Source: an uncultured Bacteroidota bacterium
GTDB taxonomy: Bacteria; Bacteroidota; Bacteroidia; Flavobacteriales; Flavobacteriaceae
Length of the DNA: 62,758 nucleotides
Reading direction: 5' to 3'
Assembly: GCA_902626365.1 (NCBI GenBank)
Contig: CACOFE010000007.1
Location: 1 to 62,758, forward strand
Part shown: piece after piece, positions 18,524 through 26,816 of the stretch
How positions within the stretch are numbered: position 1 is the first letter of the stretch
Layout of the letters: each line of letters begins with the position of its first letter
Position numbers and translations under genes: made by a program
Notes under the pieces: model-generated
Seen by the model: the letters and a program-made list of their open reading frames with translations, nothing else
Databases searched by the model: none
What the model was told of the DNA's origin: nothing

Positions 18524-20211
18524 TTACAATCCAAAGACAAAGTAACTCCACTATCAAATTCCCAATTCAAATTTGGATCATTATTGTTGATTGCATCTAG
18601 CTGAACAGCATTAACCTTGATACATGTTAATCCTGGATTCATAGAAAGGTTAAGCTCAGTAAGGTTTTCGCACATTGATACGTCTAATGTTCCTTGTAGT
18701 TGATTTCCTGGTAATACTAAACGTTCAAGAAGTAAATTATTTGAAAGATCCATACTTTCAATATTATTCCAATGTAAATAAACCTCTCTTAGGTTTGGCA
18801 TATTTAAGGTAATAATATTTGTTATTTGATTATTATATAAATCCAAAAATTCAATATTTGGATTTTCAGAAAGATCTAGCTCTGTTAAATCACAGGTTGG
18901 AACACTTAGGTTTACCAAATCAGGATTATTAGTAAAGTCCAAAACCACATCAGCTCCGTTTCCATCAATTGAAATAGTGTGCAATAAAGTATTATAGCCT
19001 GTATTTACACTTTTAAATTGATTAAAATTTGCATAAAAATATTTTAATCCAGGGTTTTGAGTGAGATTTATACTATCTAAATCATTTCCAACCAATTGTA
19101 AAAATTCTAAATTTGGTAATGCCTCGACTCCCGCAAGACTGGTTAATCTATCAGTCCATATATTATCTCCATTTTCGTCCATTCCTAAATTAGTTGCCTC
19201 TATTCCAAAGGCAGTAATTTGATCCAAATTTGAGGTTATAACATAATTATCTAATTGATTATCGTAGCCCATGGAAATTAATTCTTCTTCGAAAACACTA
19301 TCAGGTATATAGGTTAACCCTGCATAATAAGATTCTTCTTCATAACCCTCAATTAACTGTACACACAAGCCTTCAATATTTACGGTTCCGCTAATCAATC
19401 CATTTTCGTCAATATCAACATCATATAATTCACCTATAATTGTATTAGAGCCATCTGATTCTACAACATTTAATGAAACCGAATTGTTTTCTTGATTCAA
19501 GTAATATGTTCCTAAGATTACATAATTTGTTATACCTTCTTCATTCGTTGTGTAAAGGCTGAAAGTATTGTCTTCATTTAGAATCAAGGAATGCAAGTTA
19601 CATACATCTGTGAATTCTAAAGATTCAACAACTCTTGTAAAGGTGTCAGTTTCAGCATCCATATCATCTGGCATATGTGTACTCATTTCGATTGTATAGC
19701 TTCCTGGCTGAGAAAAATCTGCCGTTGTGGCAAAATCAAAGTATGTATAATCAACAGATGCTAATGAATCTGTTATTGTATAAGTTTCAAAAACTTCTTC
19801 TCCAAACCCACCATCTTCATATGCGATTTTATACGAGACCTGGAAGTCTTCAAATATTGGAAGATAGCCGTAATTTCCTACTACACAACTAATGGTTTCA
19901 TTAGAGCTTAATTGACCGCTTAAAGGAGAAACACCAACATAAAGAATACCAACATCCAAAGAGTCATCATAATCTCGTTGAGCTATATTTATATTAATGT
20001 CTCTTTTTCTTGGTTCACTAAAATTATTTATTTGACCTCTATTTTGGTCAAAGTCCCACTGTCCTAGTACGTCTATATCACCAAATGTAAATACATTTCC
20101 GCTTGGACCTGAAGGATTAGTATTATTATTATTATTATTATTATTATTGTTGTTGCTGTCATTGGAACAAGAAAAAGTAATAATTATTAAAAATATTAGA
20201 ATTTTTTTCAT
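18520..20211 (-). CDS. Surface-type lipoprotein with CARDB-like, lipocalin-like and leucine-rich repeat regions
   Basis: The 563-residue precursor has a lipoprotein signal (MKKILIFLIIITFSC, Cys15) and a linker of 11 Asn. About residues 40-200 resemble an Ig-like adhesion domain (GQLSSNETISCVVGNYG, FSQPGSYTIEMSTH). About 200-290 form a beta-rich region like Bacteroidota lipocalin-like modules (LILNEDNTFSLYTTNEEG). From about 295 come the Bacteroidota LRR entry (YIPDSVFEEELISMGYDNQ) and about eight LRR units (LDLSENPNIEFLDLYNNQI). No catalytic motif is seen; an adhesion or binding role on the cell surface is inferred. It lies 22 bases after the FG-GAP lipoprotein gene and is probably cotranscribed with it. 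Confidence 0.8.
   Translation of the reverse strand: MKKILIFLIIITFSCSNDSNNNNNNNNNNNTNPSGPSGNVFTFGDIDVLGQWDFDQNRGQINNFSEPRKRDININIAQRDYDDSLDVGILYVGVSPLSGQLSSNETISCVVGNYGYLPIFEDFQVSYKIAYEDGGFGEEVFETYTITDSLASVDYTYFDFATTADFSQPGSYTIEMSTHMPDDMDAETDTFTRVVESLEFTDVCNLHSLILNEDNTFSLYTTNEEGITNYVILGTYYLNQENNSVSLNVVESDGSNTIIGELYDVDIDENGLISGTVNIEGLCVQLIEGYEEESYYAGLTYIPDSVFEEELISMGYDNQLDNYVITSNLDQITAFGIEATNLGMDENGDNIWTDRLTSLAGVEALPNLEFLQLVGNDLDSINLTQNPGLKYFYANFNQFKSVNTGYNTLLHTISIDGNGADVVLDFTNNPDLVNLSVPTCDLTELDLSENPNIEFLDLYNNQITNIITLNMPNLREVYLHWNNIESMDLSNNLLLERLVLPGNQLQGTLDVSMCENLTELNLSMNPGLTCIKVNAVQLDAINNNDPNLNWEFDSGVTLSLDCN
20122..20154 (+). repeat. Trinucleotide repeat (ATT)9(GTT)2 encoding a poly-Asn linker
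   Basis: Nine ATT units followed by two GTT units read on the minus strand as eleven consecutive Asn codons just behind the lipid-modified Cys of the LRR lipoprotein. A length change by whole units alters only the tether length and keeps frame. Confidence 0.9.
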
Positions 20212-20233
20212 TTTTTAGTTTTCGTAATTAAAG

Positions 20234-21619
20234 TTATAAATTTATTCTTTCATAAAAATTTTCTGAATTTTGCTTCCATACCCTAGGGTTATTTGTTTGA
20301 TGATTTGAGCGGTCATTTTCAAAAATCTCTAATTTGCCATCGTTGTCTATATCTTGAACCCTCAACCTGACAATCCATTGAGAATTTCCATAATAATTAT
20401 TCATAAATTTTGAGGTATTATCGATATATTCATCATCAGATATTTTTTCCAAAACTTGAATTCTCCATCCGTTATAAAAATTTATCATCTCATTATTTTC
20501 ATTAACATATCCACCGGTTCTGACAAGAAGAATTTCTTCATTTCCATCACCATTCAAATCAGTAATTGCATAATCCACAGTAACCTCCCATTCTTGTAAA
20601 TTTGGTAATGTAACGCTTCTGGTTTCCGTAAAGTCGACTCCGTTTCCGTAATAAATTTTACTAGAAGGCATGTCTCCCCAACCATCAAACATAGAATGAC
20701 CACCACAAATTAAATCTAAAAAACCATCTTTATTAAAATCATAAAATTCAACTGTGTAAATTCCGCCAGAATTTTCTTGAAATAATGAAGTATTTTGGCT
20801 AAACGCTCCGTTACCATCATTAATTAAAAATAATTTGGTAGAACAAAAAATATCTAAATCTCCATCATTATCAAAATCTCCAGATGCAGCACCATGATAA
20901 AACTCCAAAGGTAAATCTGTCAATGTAGTAAAATCATAAGTGTTATTTTCATTACTTAACATTAAACTTGGGTGAGCAAAATCAAAAAATACACCTGGAA
21001 CCTCATGCCCATGATCAGCCATAAATATATCAGGCATTCCGTCTAAATTATAGTCACCTACAATAGATTTTCTCGTTGCATCAGTTCCAATATTATTATT
21101 AATTAAATCTGATGAATAAAAATTATTCCCTCCGTCATTTAATAAAATTTGTACTGGATCTAAATCTGCACTGTTTCCGGATTCGGCCAAAAAGATATCA
21201 TTGTAACCATCATTATTAAAATCAGCTATAGCACTTCCTGTATTATTTCTTTGATTCGTACCACTTATTTCATTAAGATCTAGCCATAGATCTGAGTTTT
21301 TAAAAAAATATGAAGGTTGATTGTAATCAAAATATCTTATGAATTTTGCATTAATATTTTTTGGTTCATCTAAAATAACCCTAATAGGATTTTCAGAAGA
21401 ATCAAGATCACCTTCCCATTTTACAAAAGTCCAATTTTCTGATGCTACAGCATTTAATTCAACCTCTTCATGATTAGAGGGTGTGACATCTGAAATAGTC
21501 TCCTGAAATACTTCACCTTCGCCTTCAATTGATATTATGAGGTTGTAAGTAGGAAGGTTATCCAAATCTTCAGAGCATGATAAAACGAATGTTAATAAAC
21601 AAATAGATAATATTCTCAT
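20234..21619 (-). CDS. FG-GAP/VCBS-repeat lipoprotein with InlB-B-like N-terminal module
   Basis: The 461-residue precursor has a lipoprotein signal (MRILSICLLTFVLSC, acidic residues EDLD after the Cys). Residues about 25-95 match a divergent InlB B-repeat (IEGEGEVFQ ... NWTFVKWEGDLDSSENP). The rest is a beta-propeller of FG-GAP units with six calcium loops, including ADFNNDGYNDIF, GDYNLDGMPDIF, GDFDNDGDLDIF, YDFNKDGFLDLI, TDLNGDGNEEIL and QDIDNDGKLEIF. It is predicted to be an extracytoplasmic, calcium-stabilised binding or adhesion protein; no enzymatic motif is evident. It starts 38 bases after the XRE regulator stop, with no promoter-like box visible between, so it may belong to the same operon. 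Confidence 0.85.
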   Translation of the reverse strand: MRILSICLLTFVLSCSEDLDNLPTYNLIISIEGEGEVFQETISDVTPSNHEEVELNAVASENWTFVKWEGDLDSSENPIRVILDEPKNINAKFIRYFDYNQPSYFFKNSDLWLDLNEISGTNQRNNTGSAIADFNNDGYNDIFLAESGNSADLDPVQILLNDGGNNFYSSDLINNNIGTDATRKSIVGDYNLDGMPDIFMADHGHEVPGVFFDFAHPSLMLSNENNTYDFTTLTDLPLEFYHGAASGDFDNDGDLDIFCSTKLFLINDGNGAFSQNTSLFQENSGGIYTVEFYDFNKDGFLDLICGGHSMFDGWGDMPSSKIYYGNGVDFTETRSVTLPNLQEWEVTVDYAITDLNGDGNEEILLVRTGGYVNENNEMINFYNGWRIQVLEKISDDEYIDNTSKFMNNYYGNSQWIVRLRVQDIDNDGKLEIFENDRSNHQTNNPRVWKQNSENFYERINL

Positions 21620-21657
21620 AATCTATTTTTATACTAAAATTAATATAAAATATTATT

Positions 21658-21870
21658 TCAAGGTAGCTTAAATAAATCTTCTACTTTACATTCAAGAGTT
21701 TTAGCAATTTTTAATGCCAAGACTGTTGAGGGAACATAAATGCCATTTTCAATAGCATTTATGCTTTTTCTAGAAACGTCTGCTCTTTCTGAAAGCTCTA
21801 GTTGGGTCATTCCCGCAGATTTTCTTATCTCTTCAAGATTGTTGTTAAGATTTTTGTGATTTCTTCCCAA
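21658..21870 (-). CDS. Small XRE-family (Cro/CI-type) transcriptional regulator
   Basis: The 70-residue protein is almost entirely a helix-turn-helix domain: NLEEIRKSAGMTQLELSERADVSRKSINAIENGIYVPS, with helices 2-3 at QLELSERA and RKSINAIEN, followed by the stabilising LALKIAKTLECKVEDLFKLP helices. The start is TTG at 21868-21870; no suitable ATG exists. It lies 3 bases after the membrane protein stop, so the two are translationally coupled. Small regulators of this kind commonly repress the operon they sit in; the twin dyads at 22367-22416 are the obvious candidate operators. Confidence 0.92.
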   Translation of the reverse strand: MGRNHKNLNNNLEEIRKSAGMTQLELSERADVSRKSINAIENGIYVPSTVLALKIAKTLECKVEDLFKLP

Positions 21871-21873
21871 AAT

Positions 21874-22347
21874 TTATTTCTTTTCGTAACTCTCCACTAC
21901 GTCGGTAATTTCATCGGGTTGATTCGGATAAACATACCCTGCAATCATCTGGCCAATTCCTATAAACATAACAAGTAAGCCAACTCCAAATAATACATCC
22001 AGACTAAGACCAAATTCACCCAAAGCGGCAAGACCGATACCAGTAAAAAGGGTAACTAAGCCAGTTCGTCTTAAATCTTTGTTAGATTTTTTACCCGCTT
22101 TAAAAGATTTCAAAAGAGCACTTACTTCTTCACTGTCTTTTACATTTTTGGAAACTTCAATTAAAGCATCGTATTTGTATTTCTTTTGTTTTGATTCATA
22201 GACGAAAACAATTAAAACTATAAACACAGGTATAAGTACAGTTATAATAGGAATTAATAATGCCATTTCTCCCAAGTCAAAAAGATCAATCTGAAGAGGT
22301 GATATTGAATTCATAAATTCTAAGGCTTGATATTGAATAGTAAACAT
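21874..22347 (-). CDS. Small integral membrane protein paired with the XRE regulator
   Basis: The 157-residue protein has one predicted membrane segment near residues 30-50 (LLIPIITVLIPVFIVLIVFVY), a charged cytoplasmic stretch of about 45 residues (KKYKYDALIEVSKNVKDSEE...KSNKDLRR) and two closely spaced membrane segments in the C-terminal half (LVTLFTGIGLAALGEFG and DVLFGVGLLVMFIGIGQMIA). I recall similar small proteins beside XRE regulators (DUF6249-like), but the family name is uncertain and no function is known. It is the first gene of the leftward unit and directly follows the dyad operators. A start at the internal Met12 is also possible. Confidence 0.78.
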   Translation of the reverse strand: MFTIQYQALEFMNSISPLQIDLFDLGEMALLIPIITVLIPVFIVLIVFVYESKQKKYKYDALIEVSKNVKDSEEVSALLKSFKAGKKSNKDLRRTGLVTLFTGIGLAALGEFGLSLDVLFGVGLLVMFIGIGQMIAGYVYPNQPDEITDVVESYEKK

Positions 22348-22366
22348 AATTTTTTTAATTTTTATT

Positions 22367-22388
22367 AATGTAACGCAAACGTAACATT
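22367..22388. promoter_or_regulatory. Operator-like dyad 1 upstream of the membrane-protein/XRE unit
   Basis: AATGTAACGCAAACGTAACATT is an imperfect 22-base palindrome (8 of 11 positions pair). It is 20 bases from the membrane-protein start codon. A second copy with 19 of 22 identical bases lies 28 bases further upstream. The size and symmetry are right for an XRE-family dimer. Confidence 0.65.
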
Positions 22389-22394
22389 ATAATT

Positions 22395-22416
22395 AATGTT
22401 ACGCAAAGGTTACATT
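22395..22416. promoter_or_regulatory. Operator-like dyad 2 upstream of the membrane-protein/XRE unit
   Basis: AATGTTACGCAAAGGTTACATT repeats dyad 1 with three differences and has 7 of 11 symmetric positions. It lies between the SDR stop (22435) and dyad 1. Two such sites 28 bases apart would allow cooperative binding by the adjacent small XRE regulator. Confidence 0.62.
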
Positions 22417-22434
22417 ATAAATTTTTGTTAAATG

Positions 22435-23184
22435 TTATTTCTTTTCTATAATTGAGCTTGTTGCTTGTGCTTGAGGAAGTACTAAAATATCTGCAATATT
22501 GACGTGACTTGGTCTATTTATAACGAATTCTATAATATCTGCAATATCATCTGCTTGTAGTGCCTTGTAACCTTGGTATACCATTTCTGCCCGATCACTA
22601 TCCCCCTTGAAACGTATATTTGAAAAGTCGGTTTCCACTAGTCCTGGATTAATCTCTGACACTTTAATACCTGTTTTATTTAAATCAATTCTCATAGCTT
22701 TAGAAATAGCATTCACTGCATGTTTTGTTGCGCAGTAAATATTACCCTTTTCATAAACTTCCCTACCTGCTAGAGAACCTATATTAATTATATGCCCACT
22801 CTGTTGTTCAATCATTTTTGGCATTATAACACGTGATACATATAACAATCCTTTAACATTACCATCAATCATATTATCCCAATCATCAAGCGAACCTTCC
22901 TGAATTGTGTCAAGTCCATGTGCATTTCCAGCATTATTTATAAGAATATCAATAGCACTAAATTCTTCAGGAATATTTTTTAAAACTTTATTTACTTCCT
23001 TTTTTTCAGAAACATCAAAACGAAGAGACAAGACATTTGTGATTTTAGATAGTTCGTTTGAAATTTCATCGAGTTTATGTTTTCTTCTGCCACATAAAAT
23101 GAGATTATTTTTTGAATTTGCGAGTTTTTTTGCAGCTGCTAGTCCGATACCGCTTGTTGCTCCTGTGATTAGTATTGTTTTCAA
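22435..23184 (-). CDS. Short-chain dehydrogenase/reductase
   Basis: The 249-residue classical SDR has the nucleotide-binding GATSGIGLAAAKKL at the N-terminus, the NNAGNAHG structural motif, the catalytic Ser in IINIGSLAGRE and the YCATK Tyr-Lys pair. The GRR segment after the second strand favours NADP(H). It resembles YdfG-like 3-hydroxy acid / serine dehydrogenases by the overall pattern (GLVETDFSNIRFKGD), but substrate is not certain. It is divergent from moxR; a 9-bp inverted repeat at 23221-23244 lies between. Confidence 0.92.
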   Translation of the reverse strand: MKTILITGATSGIGLAAAKKLANSKNNLILCGRRKHKLDEISNELSKITNVLSLRFDVSEKKEVNKVLKNIPEEFSAIDILINNAGNAHGLDTIQEGSLDDWDNMIDGNVKGLLYVSRVIMPKMIEQQSGHIINIGSLAGREVYEKGNIYCATKHAVNAISKAMRIDLNKTGIKVSEINPGLVETDFSNIRFKGDSDRAEMVYQGYKALQADDIADIIEFVINRPSHVNIADILVLPQAQATSSIIEKK

Positions 23185-23220
23185 GCTTTGAATTTTGAGT
23201 TATTTAAAATGTTAATTTTT

Positions 23221-23244
23221 GGTTAAAAACCCTCATTTTTAACC
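23221..23244. promoter_or_regulatory. Inverted repeat between SDR and moxR
   Basis: GGTTAAAAA and TTTTTAACC form a perfect 9-base inverted repeat around CCCTCA. It is 36 bases before the SDR start and 74 before the moxR start, in a divergent promoter region. It may be an operator or simply a stem; it lacks the GC core and position expected of a terminator. Confidence 0.4.
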
Positions 23245-23318
23245 TAATATTAACAGAGATATTTGTGATGATTTGCCATTTTGCAAAACCAATTTTAAAG
23301 TTATAATAATTTTTACTT

Positions 23319-24314
23319 ATGGAAAATAAAGTTGATATAAAGAAAATTAATGAGAAAATAGAGAAAGAAAGTGCCTTTATAGATTTGTTAAGATCCGAAA
23401 TGAATAAGGTTATCGTAGGTCAGAAGAACATGATCGATAAACTTCTTATTGGACTACTTGCAAAAGGCCATATATTACTTGAGGGTGTTCCTGGTTTAGC
23501 TAAAACTTTAGCTATAAACACATTATCAAAGGCAATTAGTGGTAGTTTTAGTAGAATACAGTTTACTCCTGATTTATTACCTGCAGATGTTGTTGGTACC
23601 CAACTGTATAATGTTAAGCAATCAAAATTTTCAGTAAAGAAAGGGCCTGTTTTTGCAAATTTTGTTCTTGCAGATGAGATCAACAGAGCACCTGCAAAAG
23701 TACAATCAGCACTTTTAGAAGCAATGCAGGAAAAACAAGTTACAATAGGCGAAGAAACTTTCATGTTAGATGAGCCTTTTTTGGTGATGGCTACACAAAA
23801 TCCAATTGATCAGGAGGGAACCTATCCACTTCCAGAGGCTCAAGTTGATAGATTTATGTTAAAAACAGTTATTTCTTATCCAGAATTAGAGGATGAAAAG
23901 TTGATAATGAGAGCAAATCTTGAGAATACTGTAAGTAAGGTAAAGCCTGTTGTTACCCTTAAAAAAATTCTTACTGCCCAGAAGGTAGTAAGAGATGTAT
24001 ATATGGATGAGAAAATCGAGAAGTATATACTTGATATAATTTTTGCTACCAGATTTCCAGAAAAATATAATTTGTCAGACTTAAAAGCATTAATATCTTT
24101 TGGTGCTTCACCAAGAGGAAGTATTAATCTTGCTTTAGCAGCAAAATGTTATGCATTTATAAATAGAAGAGGCTTTGTTATTCCTGATGATGTTAGAGCA
24201 GTAGTATTTGATGTTTTACAACACAGAATAGGAATTTCCTATGAAGCCGAAGCTGAAAATATGTCATCGGTTGATATTATCACAAAAATTGTAAATGAAA
24301 TAGAAGTTCCATAA
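23319..24314 (+). CDS. MoxR-family AAA+ ATPase
   Basis: The 331-residue ATPase has Walker A GVPGLAKT, Walker B VLADEINRAPAK and sensor 1 MATQNPIDQEGTYPLPEAQ, followed by the C-terminal lid domain. MoxR proteins act as chaperones that mature or remodel protein complexes together with von Willebrand factor A (VWA) proteins. Here it opens an eight-gene operon with DUF58, BatA and BatB, the typical Bacteroidota aerotolerance arrangement. Downstream genes are spaced 10 bases or overlap. Confidence 0.95.
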   Translation: MENKVDIKKINEKIEKESAFIDLLRSEMNKVIVGQKNMIDKLLIGLLAKGHILLEGVPGLAKTLAINTLSKAISGSFSRIQFTPDLLPADVVGTQLYNVKQSKFSVKKGPVFANFVLADEINRAPAKVQSALLEAMQEKQVTIGEETFMLDEPFLVMATQNPIDQEGTYPLPEAQVDRFMLKTVISYPELEDEKLIMRANLENTVSKVKPVVTLKKILTAQKVVRDVYMDEKIEKYILDIIFATRFPEKYNLSDLKALISFGASPRGSINLALAAKCYAFINRRGFVIPDDVRAVVFDVLQHRIGISYEAEAENMSSVDIITKIVNEIEVP

Positions 24315-24324
24315 ACTCCAAAAT

Positions 24325-25188
24325 ATGGATACAAAAGAGCTCTTAAAAAAAGTCAGAAAAATAGAAATCAAAACCAAAAGATTATCTGATCATATCTTTG
24401 GTGGCGAGTACCAATCTACATTTAAAGGTAGAGGTATGGCCTTTAGTGAGGTTAGGCAATATCAATTTGGAGATGACGTAAGAGCCATAGATTGGAATGT
24501 TACAGCTAGATACAATGATACGTTTATTAAAGTATTTGAGGAAGAGAGAGAATTAACAATGATGTTAATCATTGACATTTCTGGATCTAATTTTTTCGGA
24601 TCCGATTCATTATTTAAAAATGAGTATGTAACAGAATTAGCGGCTACTCTAGCATTTTCAGCAACAAAAAATAATGACAAAGTTGGTCTAATTTTATTTT
24701 CTGATAATGTTGAATTATATATACCGCCAAAAAAAGGTAAATCACATGTTTTAAGAATAATAAGAGAATTATTAGAGTTTAAATCTGAGAGTAAAAAAAC
24801 AGATATTAATATTCCACTAAAGTTTGTTTCAAATATTTTGAAAAATAGATCAATTGCATTTATTATTTCAGACTTTATTTCAAAAGATTATTCAAATTCT
24901 TTAAAAATTTTCTCTTCAAAGCATGATGTGACTGGTATTAGAATCTATGACAAAACAGAAGAAATAATACCAAATCTTGGAGTTATTGATATTACTGACA
25001 ATGAAAGCGGTGCAAAGTTAACTGTCAATACCGGCTCAAAAAATGTTAGAAAAAAATATTCAGAATACTATAATTCAAAGAGAAATGAGTTTATTGATTT
25101 TTTTAAAAAATCAGGTTCGGGAATAATTGAGTGTAATACTCAAGACGACTATCAAAAGAAATTACTAAAATATTTTAAGAGCAGATGA
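24325..25188 (+). CDS. DUF58 (VWA-like) protein
   Basis: The 287-residue protein carries the DUF58 signature VRQYQFGDDVRAIDWNVTARY followed by a VWA-like region with a metal-site motif (LIIDISGSNFF). It lacks membrane segments. In MoxR operons this protein is the partner of the ATPase; its molecular role is not established. The stop overlaps the next start (ATGA). Confidence 0.93.
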   Translation: MDTKELLKKVRKIEIKTKRLSDHIFGGEYQSTFKGRGMAFSEVRQYQFGDDVRAIDWNVTARYNDTFIKVFEEERELTMMLIIDISGSNFFGSDSLFKNEYVTELAATLAFSATKNNDKVGLILFSDNVELYIPPKKGKSHVLRIIRELLEFKSESKKTDINIPLKFVSNILKNRSIAFIISDFISKDYSNSLKIFSSKHDVTGIRIYDKTEEIIPNLGVIDITDNESGAKLTVNTGSKNVRKKYSEYYNSKRNEFIDFFKKSGSGIIECNTQDDYQKKLLKYFKSR

Positions 25189-26816
25189 AACTAGTTACAA
25201 ATTTTTTTCTTTTTTGCTTTATCTGTTTAATTAGTATTTCAATTAAATCGCAAAATGTAACTGCAAATATTGAATCTGATTCTATCTTAATTGGGAAAGA
25301 GCTTTTCTATACAATTGATATTGACATGGAGAAAGTGGAAAATATTATTTTTCCTGACTCAACATCCTTTGTTCCTTTCGAATTAATCTCAGAAACTAAA
25401 GTTGATACAACTATAATAGAAAATGGATTAAGATTTTCAAAAAAATATGGTATAATTTCATTTGATGAAGGGGATTATGTAATTCCTAAAATAAAGATTC
25501 AAATAGGAGATAAGTTATTTTCAACAGATTCAAAAAAAATAACTGTCAATTTAGTTCAGGTCGACACAACCAAGCAGGGTCTTTATGAAATCAAACCTGG
25601 CTATGATAAATTTTCCTCATTTGAAATCTTTAAATTGACTTTAAGTAATAATTATCCAGTTATAATATTTATTATTTTTTTGATTTTATTAATTATCTAT
25701 TTCAAATCAAAAATTCTTAGATTTTTTAACCCACTACTAAATATTAAACCCTCATTAAGGCCTATAGAATTAGTTATAAAAAGATTAAGTGATTTGGAAA
25801 AAGTTAATATTAATTCAAGAGAAGGAGTTAAGTTATTTTATTCTGATTTAACATTTTATCTAAGAAGTTTTTTTGAAAAAGAGGTTTATGATAGAGCATT
25901 GGAAAGTACTACACGTGAATTAATTCAAGGACTTTATAATGTAAGTGAAATTAAATCTTTTCCTATTTCAAAAAAGTCAGTTAACAGAATTGAAGAAATT
26001 TTTAAAAGAGCTGACTTAGTAAAGTTTGCTAAATTTTTACCTGAAAAAAATATTATACAAAATGATTTAAAGATAATTAATGAGGAAATAGATATTTTTT
26101 CTGAATTACTTCCTGAACCAACTGAAGAAGAAAAGTTGAAAAACCTAAATTATAAGAAACAAGCTGAAAAGAAATTAAAGTTAGAGAGATTAAAAATTGT
26201 TTCAATTTCCATAGCATTTTTACTAGTTGTTTTATTTATTTTTTCAGGTCTTTTATACGGATTTCAATACTCATTGGATAAAATTACATTTAATGAAAAT
26301 TTAAGATTGATTGAGAAGAGTTGGATAAAGTCTGAATACGGATCACCCGGTGTTTCCGTTGAAACGCCAGATGCCTTGGTAAGGATAAAAGATGAAAATG
26401 AGTTTTTATACGACGAGTTTGACTTAGATTCACAATTTTATTTTTCTAATTCAAATAAATCAATTGAATTTTTTATATCTAACTATTCCTATGAGACAAA
26501 GATTGAACCAGAAAACTTTCAGGCAATTTTAGAATATAATCTAGATAACCTAGAAGCACTAGGACTTCAAAATATATTGGTAAAATATGATGAGTTTGAA
26601 ACAAAAAATAAAGGAAAAGCATTAATTATTTCAGGTACTACTGACTTTAAAATAAATGATAGAAAGGTTAAGTCTGGAGAATATAATGTTATAGGGTTTT
26701 TAACAGAAACTGGATTTAAAACTATAATTATTTTAACGCATGAGGCTAGATATATTGATAAAATAAAAGATAGAATTATTAACTCAATTGAAGTACTAAA
26801 AGAAGAACAAAAATGA
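25185..26816 (+). CDS. BatD-like membrane protein of the Bat operon with extra C-terminal domain
   Basis: The 543-residue protein has a signal peptide (to about residue 22), a beta-rich domain starting NVTANIESDSILIGKELFY like BatD modules, a membrane segment near residues 155-175 (PVIIFIIFLILLIIYFK), a helical cytoplasmic part of about 170 residues and a second membrane segment near 345 (IVSISIAFLLVVLFIFSG). A final 160 residues, probably extracytoplasmic, look like a DcrB/PsbP-like fold (EFDLDSQFYFSNSNKSIEFF ... IDKIKDRIINSIEVL). It fills the position usually held by a BatD/DUF4381-like protein between DUF58 and BatA. The function is unknown; it is likely an operon-specific membrane scaffold. 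It overlaps both neighbours by four bases. Confidence 0.75.
   Translation: MKLVTNFFLFCFICLISISIKSQNVTANIESDSILIGKELFYTIDIDMEKVENIIFPDSTSFVPFELISETKVDTTIIENGLRFSKKYGIISFDEGDYVIPKIKIQIGDKLFSTDSKKITVNLVQVDTTKQGLYEIKPGYDKFSSFEIFKLTLSNNYPVIIFIIFLILLIIYFKSKILRFFNPLLNIKPSLRPIELVIKRLSDLEKVNINSREGVKLFYSDLTFYLRSFFEKEVYDRALESTTRELIQGLYNVSEIKSFPISKKSVNRIEEIFKRADLVKFAKFLPEKNIIQNDLKIINEEIDIFSELLPEPTEEEKLKNLNYKKQAEKKLKLERLKIVSISIAFLLVVLFIFSGLLYGFQYSLDKITFNENLRLIEKSWIKSEYGSPGVSVETPDALVRIKDENEFLYDEFDLDSQFYFSNSNKSIEFFISNYSYETKIEPENFQAILEYNLDNLEALGLQNILVKYDEFETKNKGKALIISGTTDFKINDRKVKSGEYNVIGFLTETGFKTIIILTHEARYIDKIKDRIINSIEVLKEEQK

Noticed and set aside
18520-22434. Genomic island or mobile element around the lipoprotein/XRE block
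   Set aside because: No integrase, transposase, tRNA or flanking direct repeats were seen, and base composition resembles the surroundings.
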